A stretch of DNA of 64,000 bases from Paraburkholderia saeva. Its GTDB lineage: Bacteria > Pseudomonadota > Gammaproteobacteria > Burkholderiales > Burkholderiaceae. A program made the position numbers and the translations under genes. This document shows, piece after piece, positions 9,216 to 16,910 of the stretch. Each line of letters starts with the position of its first letter. Position 1 is the stretch's first letter. The stretch is from contig NZ_CAJQZC010000005.1 of the NCBI RefSeq assembly GCF_907164555.1, forward strand, positions 372,001 to 436,000. Reading direction: 5' to 3'. The notes under the pieces are model-generated. The model was not told the origin of the DNA, ran no database searches, and worked only from the letters and a program-made list of their open reading frames with translations.

Positions 9216-9431
9216 ATGGGCATTGCCGCAATCAACGTACGCAATCAGTTCAAAGGGAAGGTCAAGGAAATCATCCGCGGGCCGGTAGTGTCCGAGGTCG
9301 ACGTCGATACGCCGTTTGGCATCGTGACGTCGGTGATCACGACGCGCTCCGTCGATGAACTGGAACTGAAGGTCGGCGCGGAAGTGGTCGCGCTCGTGAA
9401 ATCGACGGAGGTGTCGATCGCGCGTCTCTGA
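9216..9431 (+). CDS. ssuF: Molybdopterin-binding (Mop/TOBE) protein of the sulfonate operon
   Basis: The 71-residue product is a single TOBE/Mop domain: INVRNQFKGKVKEI, GPVVSEVDVDTPFGIVTSVIT, then VGAEVVALVKSTEVSIARL. Such proteins bind molybdate or molybdopterin as small oligomers. In Pseudomonas putida the ssuEADCBF operon ends in a Mop-type gene, ssuF, needed for growth on some sulfonates; the position here is the same. Why a flavin monooxygenase pathway uses a Mop protein is not clear. It is 47 nt after ssuB and preceded by CTGGAG. Confidence 0.87.
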   Translation: MGIAAINVRNQFKGKVKEIIRGPVVSEVDVDTPFGIVTSVITTRSVDELELKVGAEVVALVKSTEVSIARL

Positions 9432-9547
9432 CATGCGCTGAAAGTCGCGGATCAGGACGGCGCGGTGCCGTACGCGAGGGGACGGGTTGTTTATTACCGC
9501 CCCCGCCACGGCCTTTGCATGACGAGCCGCGAACCACCCGCGTTACG

Positions 9548-9808
9548 CTACTTCGCGTTTGTCGCGCTGGCTGGCGGCTCGCGCACGATCTTGTCTCTGG
9601 CCGGTTTATCGGGGCGCTTGACCGGCATGTTGTCAGGATTATCCGGGTTGTCGGTATGCGCGTTGCCCGATGCCGCCGAAGGCGGAACGACCATCGAAGC
9701 AGCGCCGTCTTTCGACGCGGGCTGCTGTGCCGTCGCAAATCCGCTTATGACGGCAAGAAACAACGCGGCGGCAACACGCGCAGCCTCTACCCATTCGATA
9801 CGTTTCAT
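9548..9808 (-). CDS. Small exported hypothetical protein
   Basis: The 86-residue product begins MKRIEWVEAARVAAALFLAV and reaches a likely signal peptidase site at GFATAQQ. The mature part is short, hydrophilic and rich in Pro, Asp and Lys (NPDNPDNMPVKRPDKPARDK), so it is probably disordered in the periplasm. The start at 9808 follows a GGGAGAG ribosome binding site; the longer frame upstream to 9925 is arginine-rich and unlikely. No family is recognised. It is convergent with ssuF. Confidence 0.6.
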   Translation of the reverse strand: MKRIEWVEAARVAAALFLAVISGFATAQQPASKDGAASMVVPPSAASGNAHTDNPDNPDNMPVKRPDKPARDKIVREPPASATNAK

Positions 9809-10044
9809 TCGACTCTCCCAGCGGTTTTTCCTGCAGACGCACCTCAAGGGCAAAGTGCGTATCGTCTGCCGGCGAATACGCGCTGAACCGCACACGCGTG
9901 CACTCCTGCGCGACCTTCCTGTCATCCAGATTCAGCAAACAACACGCCCGGACCGGTGCTGTGTCTGTCCCCTCAATCGCGTTCCGCGCGATTTCGTGGA
10001 AGTGCTAGGATAAATTGAGCATGTAGATGCAGAAGGAGGCAGTC

Positions 10045-10239
10045 ATGCCGAAAGCCTTGAGTCCTGAAGCCATCGACGCATTGCGGCAACTGAACGATGT
10101 CGGAAGCGGGCAACCCGCGCCGCAGTTACCGTCGGGTGTCGCGGCTGAACTGCTGGGTGCCGGCGTTGCGACACGCAGCGCGGACCACGTCGAAATCACC
10201 TGCGACGGCAGAAAGTATCTATCCGGCGATTGCGACTGA
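10045..10239 (+). CDS. Small hypothetical protein, 64 aa
   Basis: A near-perfect ribosome binding site (AAGGAGG) lies 6 nt before the ATG at 10045, which makes translation likely in spite of the small size. The protein has an N-terminal helix (LSPEAIDALRQLNDVG), a Pro-rich turn and a short strand at the end (HVEITCDGRKYLSGDCD) with two cysteines. I do not recognise a family. It may be the first gene of a pair with the gene at 10365. Confidence 0.6.
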   Translation: MPKALSPEAIDALRQLNDVGSGQPAPQLPSGVAAELLGAGVATRSADHVEITCDGRKYLSGDCD

Positions 10240-10364
10240 TACTGAACGTGGGTGCGCACGCACCCACCGGCGGCCGCAGCGCAATGACCAGGATACCGGA
10301 CGCGGACGCGCTCGCGTCTGCGGGGCCACTGCGCGCTTCCAGCCGGAATAACTGGGGAAAATCC

Positions 10365-10622
10365 ATGAAACCTGCTGGCGCCGATATGGGCGACTACACG
10401 GAAAGCTATCGCGATTACGTCATCGAAGTCGCGGTCGAGCAGGTGCTGACGGGTGTCAAAGCGCACTTTCGCGTGCTGAAGTCGGACGCCGTGACGATCG
10501 ACTGGCGCCTCGTGCCCATCGATCGCCTGTGGTCGACTGAGCATCGCGCAGCAGAAGCGGGCTTTCAGGCCGCACGCGAGGCCATCGACGCCATGGATAA
10601 ACCTGGAGCAGGCGCGGGGTGA
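10365..10622 (+). CDS. Small hypothetical protein, 85 aa
   Basis: The ATG at 10365 follows GGGGAAAA. The product (MKPAGADMGDYTESYRDYVI...) has strands around YVIEVAVEQVLTGVKAHFRVL, a central VTIDWRLVPIDRLWS and a final helix HRAAEAGFQAAREAIDAMDK. This looks like a compact alpha/beta protein similar in layout to the 94-aa protein at 1462. No catalytic motif is visible. It is the last chromosomal gene before the integrated element. Confidence 0.55.
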   Translation: MKPAGADMGDYTESYRDYVIEVAVEQVLTGVKAHFRVLKSDAVTIDWRLVPIDRLWSTEHRAAEAGFQAAREAIDAMDKPGAGAG

Positions 10623-10752
10623 CTGACGTTTCGCTGAATGCGAAAGCGCTCGCTATGGCAAATAACGGATGCTGTAACTGGATTTTGCGTCCCGAAGTCG
10701 ACTATGCGAACGAGTGCGTGGAACGCAAGTAACTGAAGTGGGGAGAAGTTTA

Positions 10753-10801
10753 TGGGGTGGCTGATGGGACTCGAACCCACGACGACAGGAATCACAATCC
10801 T
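10753..10801. repeat. Left attachment repeat (tRNA-His 3' half)
   Basis: This 49-bp segment matches 22074-22122 at 47 positions. It covers the last 49 nt of tRNA-His up to the anticodon region, read on the minus strand. It is not a functional tRNA because the 5' half is absent. The two differences fall in the variable loop and T loop, so the fold of either version is kept. Confidence 0.93.
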
Positions 10802-10883
10802 CTCAAGGTGGCATTTCCCAGCGTTGACCGAGATTTACGAAATTCCGCTAATCGGCTTATGAGTATTGGATTGGCAGGTTTAC

Positions 10884-10964
10884 GGTTACATTATCCTGTT
10901 GACTTGCGTTGACTGGTTTGCCTAGAATCGGGTTACATGGCGGTTACATGGAGAGTATGTAACC
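10884..10964. repeat. Left integrase arm-type sites (GGTTACAT)
   Basis: GGTTACAT occurs at 10884-10891, 10931-10938 and 10942-10949, and inverted (ATGTAACC) at 10957-10964. The middle two are exactly 11 bp apart, one helical turn. The right end of the element has the same tandem arrangement. The last three sites cover the expected transcription start of int, so integrase may repress itself. Confidence 0.7.
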
Positions 10965-10974
10965 CGAAACCCGG

Positions 10975-12360
10975 ATGGTGGCGACAATGGCAAAGGTCAA
11001 TTTCACGGCGGGACGCGTCAACGGTCATAGCTGCCCCGCTGGCAAGTCTCAGGCGTTTCTGTGGGACGGCGGCGCATCCGGCCTAGGCCTTCGTGCGACG
11101 GCTGCGGGTGGGCTGTCCTATATCTTTCAGGCCAAGTTGAACGGGGCAACGGTGCGCGTGACGATTGGCTCGCCGAAAGACTGGGGCATTGACGATGCAC
11201 GGGACGAAGCGCGCCGCCTGCAACGCCTCGTTGACGCTGGCAAGGACCCGCGAGAGGAAGCTGCCGAGCAGCGCGTCGCCCATGAGGCACGAAAGGCTGA
11301 GGCACGCCGCAAGGATGTGACACTGGCCGACGCCTGGGCAGCGTACATCGAGGCGCGCCGCTCGAAGTGGAGCGAACTGCATCACCGTGACCATGTAACC
11401 CTTGCCGGTGCTGGCGGGCAACCGAAGAAGCGCGGCAAGGGATTGACGGAGCCAGGGCCGCTCGCTGCCCTAATGCCGCTGAAGTTGTCCGACCTGAGCG
11501 CCGACCGCGTGGGCGAATGGCTGACGGACGAAGCCGCCCGGCGTCCGGCCCGTGTCCGGCTCGCCTTCAACCTCCTGCGCGTCTTCGCGGCGTGGTGCGA
11601 ATCGAGGAGCGAATATCAGGGACTCATCGACCCTCAGGCCGTCGACACCCGCCTTTCGAAAGATGCCCTGCCGAAGCAGGCCGCCAAGACTGATTCCATC
11701 CAGCGCGAGCAACTGGCCGCATGGTTCGGTGCCGTCCGCCAGCTCAGCAATCCGGTCATGGAGGCGTATTTGATTGGCCTGCTGCTGACCGGCGCGCGCC
11801 GGGAGGAGCTGGCCGAACTGCGCTGGGACGATGTGGATTTCCGGTGGCGGAGCCTGCAACTGAAAGACAAGGTGGAAATCGAGACCGGGCGGGTCATTCC
11901 CCTGACACCTTATTTCGCCAGCGTCCTGCTCGAGCTGAAGCGCATCAACGACACGCCGCCGAATGTGCGGCAGATGCGCAGCCTCGTGGCCAAGGGCGAA
12001 ACGTGGCAGCCGTCAGACTGGGTGTTCGCCAGCAAGACTTCCGGTGATGGTCGGCTGGCCTCGCCGAATAACGCCTTGCATCGCGTCTGCGGGATTGCCG
12101 GCATCGCGCCGGTGACGTTGCATGGCCTGCGGCGGTCATTCTCAAGCCTGGCCGAATGGACGGAAATTCCGTCAGGCATCAAGGCTCAAATCATGGGGCA
12201 CAAGCCGTCCGCCATCGCTGAGCGTCATTACAACGTGCGTCCGCTCGACCTTCTGCGTATGTGGCACGACAAGCTCGAGGCTTGGATTCTCAAGGAAGCA
12301 GGCATCGACTTCAAGCCGGAGCAGGCCAAACCGGGATTGCATGTGGCCGCAAACACTTGA
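10975..12360 (+). CDS. Tyrosine-type site-specific integrase (P4-like)
   Basis: At 461 residues, this has the layout of P4/island integrases. An N-terminal arm-binding domain comes first (LWDGGASGLGLRATAAGGLSY, DUF4102-like, about 25-95), then a SAM-like core-binding domain (about 115-215) and the catalytic domain. Active-site residues are visible: Arg275 in LLTGARREELAEL, His383 and Arg386 in TLHGLRRSF, His409 in MGHKPSA and the nucleophile Tyr419 in ERHYNVRP. It should cut and rejoin DNA at the tRNA-His repeat. The ATG at 10987 (MAKVNF) is an alternative start; neither has a strong ribosome binding site. It lies at the end away from the intact tRNA. Confidence 0.95.
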   Translation: MVATMAKVNFTAGRVNGHSCPAGKSQAFLWDGGASGLGLRATAAGGLSYIFQAKLNGATVRVTIGSPKDWGIDDARDEARRLQRLVDAGKDPREEAAEQRVAHEARKAEARRKDVTLADAWAAYIEARRSKWSELHHRDHVTLAGAGGQPKKRGKGLTEPGPLAALMPLKLSDLSADRVGEWLTDEAARRPARVRLAFNLLRVFAAWCESRSEYQGLIDPQAVDTRLSKDALPKQAAKTDSIQREQLAAWFGAVRQLSNPVMEAYLIGLLLTGARREELAELRWDDVDFRWRSLQLKDKVEIETGRVIPLTPYFASVLLELKRINDTPPNVRQMRSLVAKGETWQPSDWVFASKTSGDGRLASPNNALHRVCGIAGIAPVTLHGLRRSFSSLAEWTEIPSGIKAQIMGHKPSAIAERHYNVRPLDLLRMWHDKLEAWILKEAGIDFKPEQAKPGLHVAANT

Positions 12361-12391
12361 ATCGCGTAACGCATCACGATACAATTGACAT

Positions 12392-12670
12392 ATGATTAGA
12401 AGCTTCGCGCACAAAGGGCTGGAACGCTTTTTCGAGACCGGCAGCAAGTCCGGTATTCGCCCCGACCACGCGGCCAAACTTGCCCGCCAGCTTGCCATTC
12501 TCAACGTGGCCAGCAAACCGGAGCAGATGGACATTCCCGGCTGGGGACTGCACCCGTTGAAGGGGGATATGGCTGGGCGCTGGTCGGTGTGGGTAAGCGC
12601 GAACTGGCGGCTGACTTTCCGATTCGTGGGCGAGGATGCCGAGATTGTCGATTACCAGGATTATCACTAG
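12392..12670 (+). CDS. higB: HigB-type toxin (RelE superfamily mRNA interferase)
   Basis: The 92-residue basic protein starts [17 protein letters not shown], the usual HigB opening. It then has [45 protein letters not shown] and a terminal [11 protein letters not shown], all typical of the HigB/RelE plasmid-maintenance toxin family. It cuts mRNA on the ribosome when not neutralised. The antitoxin gene follows 8 nt after it; toxin-first order is normal for higBA. A TACAAT hexamer at 12379-12384 may be the -10 element. The pair probably stabilises the element. Confidence 0.93.
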   Translation: MIRSFAHKGLERFFETGSKSGIRPDHAAKLARQLAILNVASKPEQMDIPGWGLHPLKGDMAGRWSVWVSANWRLTFRFVGEDAEIVDYQDYH

Positions 12671-12678
12671 GAACCATC

Positions 12679-12969
12679 ATGCGTATGCATAACCCGCCGC
12701 ACCCCGGCGAAACGCTCAAGGAGGATGTGTTGCCTGCCTTGGACCTGAGCGTGACAGAGGCATCCGAGCAACTGGGCGTGTCCCGCGTTGCCCTGTCGCG
12801 TGTACTGAACGGACGGGCGGCTATCAGCGCCGAAATGGCGATTCGGCTGGCGCAGTGGCTGGAGGGCAGCCCCGAAGTGTGGCTGCGCGCTCAGTTGCAA
12901 TACGACCTGTGGCACGCGGAGCAGCAAAGCACGGCGAAGGTGAAGCCGGCGAAGCGGCTGGCCGCGTGA
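12679..12969 (+). CDS. higA: HigA-type antitoxin (XRE family)
   Basis: The 96-residue protein begins [17 protein letters not shown], the family hallmark (HPGExLxE). A helix-turn-helix follows at about 25-60 ([22 protein letters not shown]), then [27 protein letters not shown], all standard for HigA. It neutralises HigB and represses the operon. The start is preceded by AGGAACC, and two ATGs six nt apart (12679, 12685) are both possible. The C-terminal lysine-rich tail is short. The next regulator gene overlaps or nearly overlaps its stop. Confidence 0.93.
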   Translation: MRMHNPPHPGETLKEDVLPALDLSVTEASEQLGVSRVALSRVLNGRAAISAEMAIRLAQWLEGSPEVWLRAQLQYDLWHAEQQSTAKVKPAKRLAA

Positions 12970-12983
12970 GTACGGTGCGCGCA

Positions 12984-13253
12984 ATGACCGACCTCGCAAC
13001 CTTGAAAAATCGTCTGCTGGCGGATTCGGAAACGCGTGCCGAATACGACGACTTCGCCATTGCCAGAGAACTCATCGCTGCGCGCGTGCGTGCAGGACTG
13101 ACTCAGGAACAGGTGGCCGAGAGGATGCAGACGACCCAATCGACCGTCGCACGCATGGAAAGCGGACGCACGATGCCGTCACTGCGCACGCTGTCTCGCT
13201 ACGCCGAAGCGACGGGAAGCCGTGCCGTGGTGCGTCTGGAGGCCGCCAAGTAA
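12984..13253 (+). CDS. XRE-family helix-turn-helix protein (second antitoxin-like regulator)
   Basis: The 89-residue product has a helix-turn-helix (ARVRAGLTQEQVAERMQTTQSTVARMESG) and a terminal SLRTLSRYAEATGSRAVVRLE. This is the arrangement of HigA-like antitoxins of the type whose toxin is encoded upstream. Here no second toxin is present, so it is an orphan antitoxin or a plain repressor. A GTG at 12966 would overlap the higA stop by 4 nt (GTGA) and give six more residues, and suggests coupling with higBA. It probably regulates the higBA unit or nearby element genes. Confidence 0.8.
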   Translation: MTDLATLKNRLLADSETRAEYDDFAIARELIAARVRAGLTQEQVAERMQTTQSTVARMESGRTMPSLRTLSRYAEATGSRAVVRLEAAK

Positions 13254-13352
13254 TATCACCGCCGCCTGACGGTATCAGGCAAAGCGGCGGCGCGGGTGTT
13301 CGAGCACTTCACGCCGCCTGACCACAAACCAAGCTGAAAAGGAGCTTGAATC

Positions 13353-13895
13353 ATGGCTGAAGCTGATTTTACCCCTGGTCTATCCACTATCACCGACGAT
13401 GCCCACATCGCACTGCCTCGCTCTATACATGCATATCAGATGTCGGACGATTCAATGCGTCCGCGTATCAGACAGGGCGAGTTTGCATTGCTTGAGGAAT
13501 GCCGCGACATCGCGGACGAGTTGGACGAGGAGGTGCTGGTGCAACTCCGCGACGGCAAATGGCAACTCCGAACGGTACAGGCATACTCGGCCCAGACTGT
13601 GACGTTTTCAGCCTACAACCTCTCGTCCATCTTGAAGGTGCGCCGGCGTGACATCGCAGCAATTTTCCGGGTTGAAATGATTGTGCCACCGAGCACTTTT
13701 GCATTAATGACGGACCGACCGCTCTGTTGGGCGGCGCGAGACGCAAACGGCGTCGAGTACGGCACCTTCCCGACTTACGATGAGGCGACAAAATTCGGAG
13801 ATGCGGTCGCACAGAGGCTGGGGCTCGACGAGATGCGCTACTACCGAGTGCTCGTTCCCTCCGAACGTGCCCAAGCGGAGGCGCGCCATGACTAA
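13353..13895 (+). CDS. S24 (LexA/CI C-terminal)-like protein lacking a DNA-binding domain
   Basis: The 180-residue product has, at about 28-105, the fold signature of S24 peptidase-like domains: YQMSDDSMRPRIRQGEFALLEE, then ADELDEEVLVQLRDGKWQLRTVQ, then VTFSAYN. The Ser of DDSM matches the catalytic Ser of LexA-type self-cleaving repressors. The usual Lys position seems to hold Arg (QLRTV), so cleavage activity is doubtful. No helix-turn-helix is present. The C-terminal third (ANGVEYGTFPTYDEATKFGDAV) is unrecognised. A hairpin (GCCTGA-CGGTA-TCAGGC, 13264-13280) precedes it. It overlaps the next, similar gene by 8 nt. Confidence 0.72.
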   Translation: MAEADFTPGLSTITDDAHIALPRSIHAYQMSDDSMRPRIRQGEFALLEECRDIADELDEEVLVQLRDGKWQLRTVQAYSAQTVTFSAYNLSSILKVRRRDIAAIFRVEMIVPPSTFALMTDRPLCWAARDANGVEYGTFPTYDEATKFGDAVAQRLGLDEMRYYRVLVPSERAQAEARHD

Positions 13896-14232
13896 GGATG
13901 ATTTCCTGTCTACGGACTTGACCAAACAATGGTTGCGAGTGGTCTCCGACAGCATGGCTAATCCAAATAACGTTCGTGATTCTTGTCATCCTGGCGACTT
14001 GCTATCCATAGACCGCAACCGGAAGGCAGCGGACGGCGACTTCGTGATGGTCGATGTCGGCGACATGGTGTCGCTGATGGAGTTGAACATCAAGGATGGC
14101 AAGTGCATCGCGAGATATTTGAACCCCGCCTATCCGAACGTCCTGACTATCGATGACTCTTGTGTGCTCGGCGTTGTTTCGATGGTTGGTAGGAGAAGAA
14201 GCCTGGACCAGAAGGAGGTTTGTCATGCTTGA
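13888..14232 (+). CDS. Second S24-like domain protein without DNA-binding domain
   Basis: This 114-residue protein repeats the S24-like layout: WLRVVSDSMANPNNVRDSCHPGDLLSIDR at about 12-40, then DGDFVMVDVGDMVSLMEL, then RYLNPAYPNVLTIDDSCVLGVVSMVGR. The last block is the NPxYP region found in LexA/CI-like domains. The Ser of SDSM is kept, but the general-base Lys expected in the following strand is not obvious (VSLMEL). It overlaps the preceding gene by 8 nt and the next by 8 nt, so all three are probably translated together. It could bind a partner repressor rather than cleave. Confidence 0.65.
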   Translation: MTKDDFLSTDLTKQWLRVVSDSMANPNNVRDSCHPGDLLSIDRNRKAADGDFVMVDVGDMVSLMELNIKDGKCIARYLNPAYPNVLTIDDSCVLGVVSMVGRRRSLDQKEVCHA

Positions 14233-14500
14233 TGAAGCTAACGTCATTCACGACGCCGCCGAACCATCGACGTCGACCTACGACTCCTTCTGCAACCCCG
14301 AAGTCATCGTGACGACCTACGGCGATAAGCGACTGGCTTGCCTCATCGATTGGCCTTGCCGATTCGAGCAAGCCTGCGACGGGCCAACATTTGTCGTCAT
14401 CCGGCCCGAGGCTACGGACGAGCAACTCGGTAAGCTGGTCGACCGCTTCGGCCTTGATATGGATTACCTGAAGGCCTTCCGGACGCACCACGCGACATAG
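14225..14500 (+). CDS. Hypothetical element protein, 91 aa
   Basis: The ATG at 14225 has an excellent ribosome binding site (AAGGAGG) inside the end of the preceding gene, and the genes overlap by 8 nt. The product is acidic, with strands EVIVTTYGDKRLACLIDW and GPTFVVIRPEATDEQLGKLVDRFGLDMDYL. The second half looks like a small alpha/beta domain. No family is recognised. Its tight coupling to the two S24-like genes suggests it belongs to the same control unit. Confidence 0.6.
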   Translation: MLDEANVIHDAAEPSTSTYDSFCNPEVIVTTYGDKRLACLIDWPCRFEQACDGPTFVVIRPEATDEQLGKLVDRFGLDMDYLKAFRTHHAT

Positions 14501-14523
14501 AAGCAGGCGTGCTTACGGCCCAT

Positions 14524-14572
14524 GTTGCTCAACTTGCTCATGTTGTTCAACGTGGGAAGTATGAGCAAGTTG
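14524..14572. promoter_or_regulatory. Repeats before the 711-aa gene: direct GTTGYTCAAC pair and a 12-bp inverted repeat
   Basis: GTTGCTCAAC (14524-14533) and GTTGTTCAAC (14542-14551) are direct repeats 18 bp apart, and each is itself a short palindrome (GTTG..CAAC). Overlapping them, CAACTTGCTCAT (14530-14541) is repeated in inverted form as ATGAGCAAGTTG (14561-14572). The block lies in the 172-bp gap before the large unknown gene and looks like a repressor binding site. Confidence 0.6.
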
Positions 14573-14672
14573 AACCGTTTTGCCCCTGCCTAGCTTTAGC
14601 GGGCGAAAAGCCGGACACCTTCACCGGCCTGACAGGGGCATCCATTTTGAGGGTTGCGCATGAAGGGCGCGA

Positions 14673-16808
14673 ATGGACGCTGCTGCAAAGCATGAGAACC
14701 GCTATCGAGCGGTCATCGAGTACGCGAACGGTGCGATGTTCAATGTGGCCGAGTTGGACGCATGGGCTGTATCGAACAAGGTACCTGTCTCTTTCGAAAA
14801 GTTGTTGAAAGACGAGCACATCTCGGAAAACTACAGCGCAAGCAATCACTTTGTGCATTTCGAAGTCCTGTCTATCACGCTGACTAATCGGCTTGTCCCG
14901 CCCGAAATGGACCCGGGCGAAGCCTCCATCCAGCTCATGGCCGCAGGCGATGTGGAAAGCTACAAAGACCCCGTCAGGCGTCTGCGAGACCTCGTTATGG
15001 TGCGATACGACCGCCAGCTACTGAGCGCGGTTTTCGACGGCGACCTCTCCCTGTACGACACGCTCACAATGTCGCGAGTTGACATGGGGGCCGCCCGGAT
15101 GCGTTACGACGCCGAGCCTGAAGCCTACTTGCAGGCGGCACAAGCGCGGCTAATCGATACCGCGCAGGGGATGGTCACGGCTGCCGACATCGAGCAGGCC
15201 AGGAATACTCTCGAACGGAAATTCGCCAGACTCGACCATCTGGCGTGGGCAATGGTCATCCTGACCGCGGATGTGCCGCCGTCCGGTGAGGACCGTTACC
15301 GCCAAATCCTCAGTGCGGCGCGCTGGCTTCAGTCGCTGGGCCTTCCCTTCCGGCATAGCAACGGGCTGCCCGCCAGCCAGCCGAAAGGCGTCCCCGTTGC
15401 CGGGATGGATGTGCGCGAATACCAATATCTGGCCGTTGCAGATGTTCGGATGGCTGCGATTGAGGCCCGATGCTGGCCTACCGAGGAAAAGGAAACTCCG
15501 CCTATGCCGCTCATCTCGGACTTTGCGCCGTGTCCGGTCAGATTGCCCAACGCATCGAGAGTAAATGTCGAGTGGCTAGTGCGAGAAATCGCTTTTGCAT
15601 TGGTTGAAATTCCAGATGACGAGAGACTGGCAATCCTGGAGAAGGAAACGCCTGACGGCCCGGGTAAGTGGAACATCGAACCACTGACCGGAGACGATTG
15701 GAGATTGATTCGCGAGATTTGCGGAAGCAACCCGCCCGCACCGTGTTCGACGGCTCAGTTTGAGGCATGGAGAGCACCATTCGACACTGCTCCGAACAGG
15801 CCTGATTGGGGTTTGCGCCCGGAATTTAAGCCAAGCAACGAGATGCAGGCTGCTCAGTCACGCTGGAGTCTCTTCAATGTTCAGCATCTTCAGCAAATCA
15901 GGCAGAAGGCTGAGCGCAAGGAGCTTTCGCTGATAAATCCGGCAGGTATCGAGGCAAGCGACATTTACGATAACGCAGGCCTGGCCGTTGGTTGCCTTCG
16001 CATCGCCGACGCAAAGGCATATCTCGACCAGTGCTGCATCGCGTGGGAAGTCGCATCGACTGCCGACCCTGCGCCGGGTGCGACGAAGCCGAAAAAAGGC
16101 ATGACCCATACCAAACCGAATTGGAGCGTATGGCACCGTATGCTTAAGGCGAGTCTGTCCGATGCAGTATGCCTGTCATGCAACGTCAACCCAGGCGCGG
16201 CAACCTTGAACCCGATACAGCACGGCATCGCGCACCTGTTGGGACTAGATTTTGTCGGATGGGACGTTACCCGCGAAATCGCAGAAAGACTCTCCATTGC
16301 ACGAAGCCACGCCGGAACCGGCGGCACACTGTCGACCCTGACCGGGGATAAAGATGGTGAGGTGTACCTGGCGACGTTCGCGGAATGGGCAGTGAATACT
16401 ATGAAATGGACCGTGCCTGATGAGCTGCGTGCGCTGGCGGGCAGCGCGCAACTTCCCGACGCAACGGTGGCCGAGGCACCCTCTATTCCAGTGTCTACCA
16501 CGACCGGGATTGTCCAGCACTCGACCAAAGGTCAACGTTCGACGCCACTATCGGCCGAGATTGCCAAGGCCAAAGAGAACGCCGGCAATAACGATGGCAA
16601 CGTGCGAAGTGTCTGGGATGAGTTGGTGAAGCTGGCGGAAGCGACACCGAAATTCGGTTGCCTGATTGGTTACTCATCAGAAGGTGTGCAGTATCGCGGA
16701 AAGGTGTACCAGGAAACGGGAGCCCCCGACGTATTCACGCTAAAGAATCTTCGCGACCGGGCTGGCGGCGCGCAGAGGCGCGCGGTGAAGCGTGACAAGG
16801 CGCGTTAA
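14673..16808 (+). CDS. Large protein of unknown function, 711 aa
   Basis: This is the largest gene of the element and I do not recognise it. The predicted protein is soluble, with no signal peptide or membrane segment. The N-terminal part (about 1-60) resembles a small regulator-like module (YRAVIEYANGAMFNVAELDAW). A middle part has Trp-rich blocks (NVEWLVREIAFALVEIPDDER, GDDWRLIREICGSN). A region near residue 480 reads KPNWSVWHRMLKASLSDAVCLS, a pattern I associate with poorly described proteobacterial island proteins. The C-terminus is basic (RRAVKRDKAR). No Walker, nuclease or protease motif was found. It is preceded by a repeat-rich control region and followed by a helix-turn-helix gene. 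Confidence 0.6.
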   Translation: MDAAAKHENRYRAVIEYANGAMFNVAELDAWAVSNKVPVSFEKLLKDEHISENYSASNHFVHFEVLSITLTNRLVPPEMDPGEASIQLMAAGDVESYKDPVRRLRDLVMVRYDRQLLSAVFDGDLSLYDTLTMSRVDMGAARMRYDAEPEAYLQAAQARLIDTAQGMVTAADIEQARNTLERKFARLDHLAWAMVILTADVPPSGEDRYRQILSAARWLQSLGLPFRHSNGLPASQPKGVPVAGMDVREYQYLAVADVRMAAIEARCWPTEEKETPPMPLISDFAPCPVRLPNASRVNVEWLVREIAFALVEIPDDERLAILEKETPDGPGKWNIEPLTGDDWRLIREICGSNPPAPCSTAQFEAWRAPFDTAPNRPDWGLRPEFKPSNEMQAAQSRWSLFNVQHLQQIRQKAERKELSLINPAGIEASDIYDNAGLAVGCLRIADAKAYLDQCCIAWEVASTADPAPGATKPKKGMTHTKPNWSVWHRMLKASLSDAVCLSCNVNPGAATLNPIQHGIAHLLGLDFVGWDVTREIAERLSIARSHAGTGGTLSTLTGDKDGEVYLATFAEWAVNTMKWTVPDELRALAGSAQLPDATVAEAPSIPVSTTTGIVQHSTKGQRSTPLSAEIAKAKENAGNNDGNVRSVWDELVKLAEATPKFGCLIGYSSEGVQYRGKVYQETGAPDVFTLKNLRDRAGGAQRRAVKRDKAR

Positions 16809-16870
16809 GACGCCTGGCGGCGCGTGAGAGCGCGTTGCTATCGGTCAACGCCGAAGTAAGGCAAAGAATC

Positions 16871-16909
16871 CGTATCACCTTAATTCGAGCCGAAAGGCAA
16901 GGTGATACG
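16871..16909 (+). promoter_or_regulatory. 11-bp inverted repeat enclosing the ribosome binding site of the next gene
   Basis: CGTATCACCTT (16871-16881) and AAGGTGATACG (16899-16909) are perfect reverse complements with a 17-nt spacer. The right arm contains the Shine-Dalgarno-like AAGGTGAT directly before the ATG at 16911. Folded as RNA it would hide the ribosome binding site; bound as DNA it would be an operator. Confidence 0.65.
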
Positions 16910-16910
16910 C

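Larger units (their letters stand above)
10623..10974. other. Intergenic region spanning the left element junction and integrase promoter
   Basis: No gene is seen. It holds the left attachment repeat (10753-10801) and, further right, a probable integrase promoter: TTGACT at 10899-10904, 18 bp, then TAGAAT at 10923-10928. Arm-type repeats flank this promoter. The chromosomal side (10623-10752) shows nothing recognisable, including no clear terminator. Confidence 0.6.

Noticed and set aside
10753..10801. Left tRNA-like sequence as a second tRNA gene
   Set aside because: Only the 3' 49 nt are present; there is no 5' half, D arm or acceptor partner, so it is an attachment-site fragment.
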